A DNA stretch of 64,000 nucleotides from Gordius sp. MW1. Taxonomy: Eukaryota; Nematomorpha; Gordioida; Gordea; Gordiidae. How positions within the stretch are numbered: position 1 is the first letter of the stretch; each line of letters opens with the position of its first letter. This document shows, piece after piece, positions 61,763 through 64,000 of the stretch. The notes beneath the pieces are model-generated. The model was not told the origin of the DNA. It was given only the letters and a program-made list of their open reading frames with translations, and did not search any database. The position numbers were made by a program, and so were the translations under genes. Location: NCBI GenBank assembly GCA_964036665.1, contig OZ038527.1, forward strand, positions 26,019,901 to 26,083,900. The letters run 5' to 3'.

Positions 61763-62435
61763 CATGTTAACAACGCTAAACGTATCCATTATGCAAAGGT
61801 TATTTAATTCTTCAAAGCGTATAGTTAAAGCAAACCTTAATTATAATAAAATGTCTCCATGATACCTTTGATTTACATTTTTTCTATATTTATATGTTTT
61901 AATCAAACACTTACAAATTACATGACTACATTATAACTCTAAAAGTAAGCCTTTATAAATACGATTGGGACGGGGAGATTACACTCACAACGGGATTTAA
62001 AGTATTTATCTTGTCTAAATCGTTTAACACTACCTACTACGGTGTCTAGTACGTATGCAAAAAGTGGAGGATTGGCGTCAGGTCGAAACCCTATTGAAGT
62101 GGAATGCATTTTAGTAAAATTGACTAATAGCTTATGCAGCGAAAGTATTTATGAAAGATTAAGGAATGCAAAATAATGCCTGGAAAATAAATCGCTTGGT
62201 AACCTCGTCCGTTTATCATGGATATTAAAAGAAAAATATTTCCGGAAATAATGAAAGTTTATGAACCTCAGATTGGTAACATGCAAAGAATCCATCGGCG
62301 AACGATAAATTCAAGCAGAAATTCTCCTCACTTTTGAGTGTTTTGGGAGGAGAAGGGAACATAGACGACGTTTGAAAGATGCATATTAAACGGCGATGGG
62401 TTCTAGGTAGAGACCTGCAAAATCCATTTTTTTAA
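61763..62435. other. Intergenic, no gene recognised
   Basis: After the residual inverted-repeat arm (to 61791) this is moderately AT-rich DNA. A 39-codon ATG frame at 62218-62337 has no recognisable similarity and is not called. Confidence 0.45.
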
Positions 62436-63860
62436 GGCCCGGTGTAATGATCTGAAACGTCGACATTTAAAAAACGCCGACGCTCAATTGAACATTCCTA
62501 TTGGTTAATATGGCAATAACGCGTTATATGCCATATCACGTGATCTTCCTAAAAGCTCAATAGGCTAGTTTTGGCACAAAAACATGTATTTTTTTTGAAG
62601 ACACTAAAATGACGACACAAGACTTTCAAAATATTTTAAGTAATTACTATGCATAATTATCTAAATTATAAATTAAAATTTAAAAAATCATAACAAGCTA
62701 TTAATTTAGCCATTTAAGTATATTATCAAATCTTTTTTTTCACATGTATTTCATAAATTAGGTTAGATCAAGAAAATTATGAATATCAGTTTAGTCAAGC
62801 TCAAACATTTGTATTTTATTCCATTTAACATATCTAATTTTGTATAAAAATGCACATAATCATTTGAAGCTTATTAAAAAATCTTTTACTTTATAGAATT
62901 AGTCTAAGTTATAAACTTTACCTTAGTTTTAAGCTTATAGACAATAAAAATAATTAATAGGATAGGCTTATAAACATAGATTAGATATAATGATCATTAG
63001 CTCAAGCTCAATGAATTTAAATACTCACTCAGCTATTCCTTAGGTTATTATAAATGTACCAAATACAATATTAAGTTTATCATTTAGCTTTACCAAAATT
63101 ACAAGTAAAAGGATAGGCTTATAAACATCGATTAGATATAATGATCATTAGCTCAAGCTCAATGAATTTAAATACTCACTCAGCTATTCCTTAGGTTATT
63201 ATAAATGTACCAAATACAATATTAAGTTTGTCATTAAGCTTTACCAAAATTACAATTAAAAAAATAGGCTTATAAACATAGATTAGATATAATGATCATT
63301 AGCTCAAGCTCAATGAATTTAAATACTCACTCAGCTATTCCTTAGGTTATTATAAATGTACCAAATACAATATTAAGTTTATCATTTAGCTTTACCAAAA
63401 TTACATTTAAAAGGATAGGCTCATAAACATAGATAAGAAATAATGATCATTAGCTAAAGCTCAATGTATTTAAATACTCACTCAAATATCCTTAGACAAT
63501 TAAATGCACCAAATACAATATTGACTTTATAAATTATATCAGCTCAGGTTATAAGCTTTACCATTACCAAAATTACATTTAAAAGGAATTATAAACATAG
63601 ATCAATGATCACAGCTCAACAAAAACACATATCAAAAGAAGTAAATGCAGAGTGCTAAATATGAAAAATATTAATTACTAATATACCATGTTTGAATTAT
63701 AATCAATATTTTTTGTGAATTTTATAGGTAATTAACTAAAAACATCTGTTGATTGACGTTTGTATTAGCCCATAGCAATTTAATTTTAAATTTTAAGAAA
63801 AATTTTTGATTGGCACCTCGATTTTTTTGAGCGTCGTGGAAATGGACATTACACCGGCCC
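62436..63860. mobile_element. Inverted-repeat element holding a 151-bp tandem array
   Basis: The ends GGCCCGGTGTAATG and the inverse of CATTACACCGGCCC match at 13 of 14, and GACGCTCAA occurs inside both. No coding sequence is seen. The superfamily is not clear; no target duplication was recognised. Confidence 0.6.
62952..63560. repeat. Tandem array, four units of 151 bp plus a decayed fifth
   Basis: GGCTTATAAACAT (or GGCTCATAAACAT) recurs at 62965, 63116, 63267 and 63418, an exact 151-bp period. Each unit has GATCATTAGCTCAAGCTC and CTATTCCTTAGGTTATTA. A fragment continues to about 63640. Confidence 0.9.
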
Positions 63861-64000
63861 GAGCCTGGAATTTAAGATGAAAATAAATCAGGCCCGGCCC
63901 GGGCCCGAATTTTAGCATCTTTAGGCCCTTCCCGGAATTTTAGTAATTGCAGAAACACTTAATCAAAGCTAATTTTGGTAAAAAAAAATTTTATTAAATA
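63861..64000. repeat. GCCCG/CCCGGG-rich remnant at window end
   Basis: GGCCCGGCCCGGGCCCGAAT and TTAGGCCCTTCCCGGAAT resemble the subterminal repeats of the element at 4129-5278; the rest lies outside the window. Confidence 0.45.

Larger units (their letters stand above)
56952..61791. mobile_element. Long-inverted-repeat element containing hAT copy 1, right arm split by hAT copy 2
   Basis: The left arm (56952-57213) and right arm (59662-59934 resuming at 61763-61791) are inverted copies: for example CATCATAACCAGCACCATGC and GCATGGTGCTGGTTATGATG, GAGTTGGCAGCTGAC and GTCAGCTGCCAACTC. The arms are imperfect, with indels. What mobilised it is unknown. Confidence 0.75.

Noticed and set aside
62218-62337. 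Small ATG open frame starting MDIKRKIFPEIMK
   Set aside because: No similarity, no splice context and chance-level length.

Overview
The window is nuclear DNA of an AT-rich invertebrate animal. The evidence is spliced metazoan housekeeping genes (Rho GTPase, LMBR1/LIMR receptor, RPF2, a NUDT18-type Nudix hydrolase, an IMMP2L-type peptidase, a YAE1-like protein), many very short introns (32-75 nt) next to large repeat-filled ones, and a dense mixture of hAT, Mutator-like, piggyBac-like, LINE and Gypsy elements. The phylum cannot be fixed from the sequence. The pattern of tiny 5' introns and long 3' introns in the LMBR1 gene, and the Gypsy types, would fit a flatworm-like genome, but that is only a guess. 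All exon models below were built by hand from reading frame, GT(or GC)-AG borders and remembered similarity to animal protein families; no alignment was run.

Layout. 1-8 kb: the first coding exon of a secreted leucine-rich-repeat protein (minus strand), divergent from the 3' exons of an IMMP2L-like mitochondrial inner-membrane peptidase (plus). 8-11.7 kb: two truncated copies of one LINE; the larger lies between 430-bp direct repeats inside an older hAT-type element. 13.6-15.1 kb: a three-exon YAE1-like gene. 16.3-21.3 kb: a complete 14-exon LMBR1/LIMR gene. 23.9-29.4 kb: one hAT-like element blown apart by nested insertions (C-rich satellite, a BED-finger hAT fragment, an inverted copy of itself, a 107-bp tandem array). 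30.3-34.8 kb: a three-exon Rho1/RhoA gene, minus strand. 35.3-40.8 kb: a Gypsy element in a three-LTR tandem arrangement. 43.6-48.3 kb: a second, short-LTR Gypsy element inserted in a third LINE copy. 48.3-53.1 kb: hAT-like and Mutator-like non-autonomous elements, one split by a small non-autonomous LTR element. 53.3-56.3 kb: a NUDT18-like gene and an RPF2 gene ending tail to tail 40 bp apart. 56.3-61.8 kb: palindromic MITEs, then a long-inverted-repeat element carrying a decayed hAT transposase, with a second hAT nested in its right arm. 62.4-63.9 kb: an inverted-repeat element holding a 151-bp tandem array.

The genes do not form a pathway. The coherent story is the mobile DNA. At least five non-autonomous families, most with hAT-like 8-bp target duplications, have filled introns and intergenic space. 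Several carry their own short subterminal repeat word (TCTCG, GTCGAC, GCCCG, GGGTC). At least six nested insertions can be ordered in time from intact target-site duplications.
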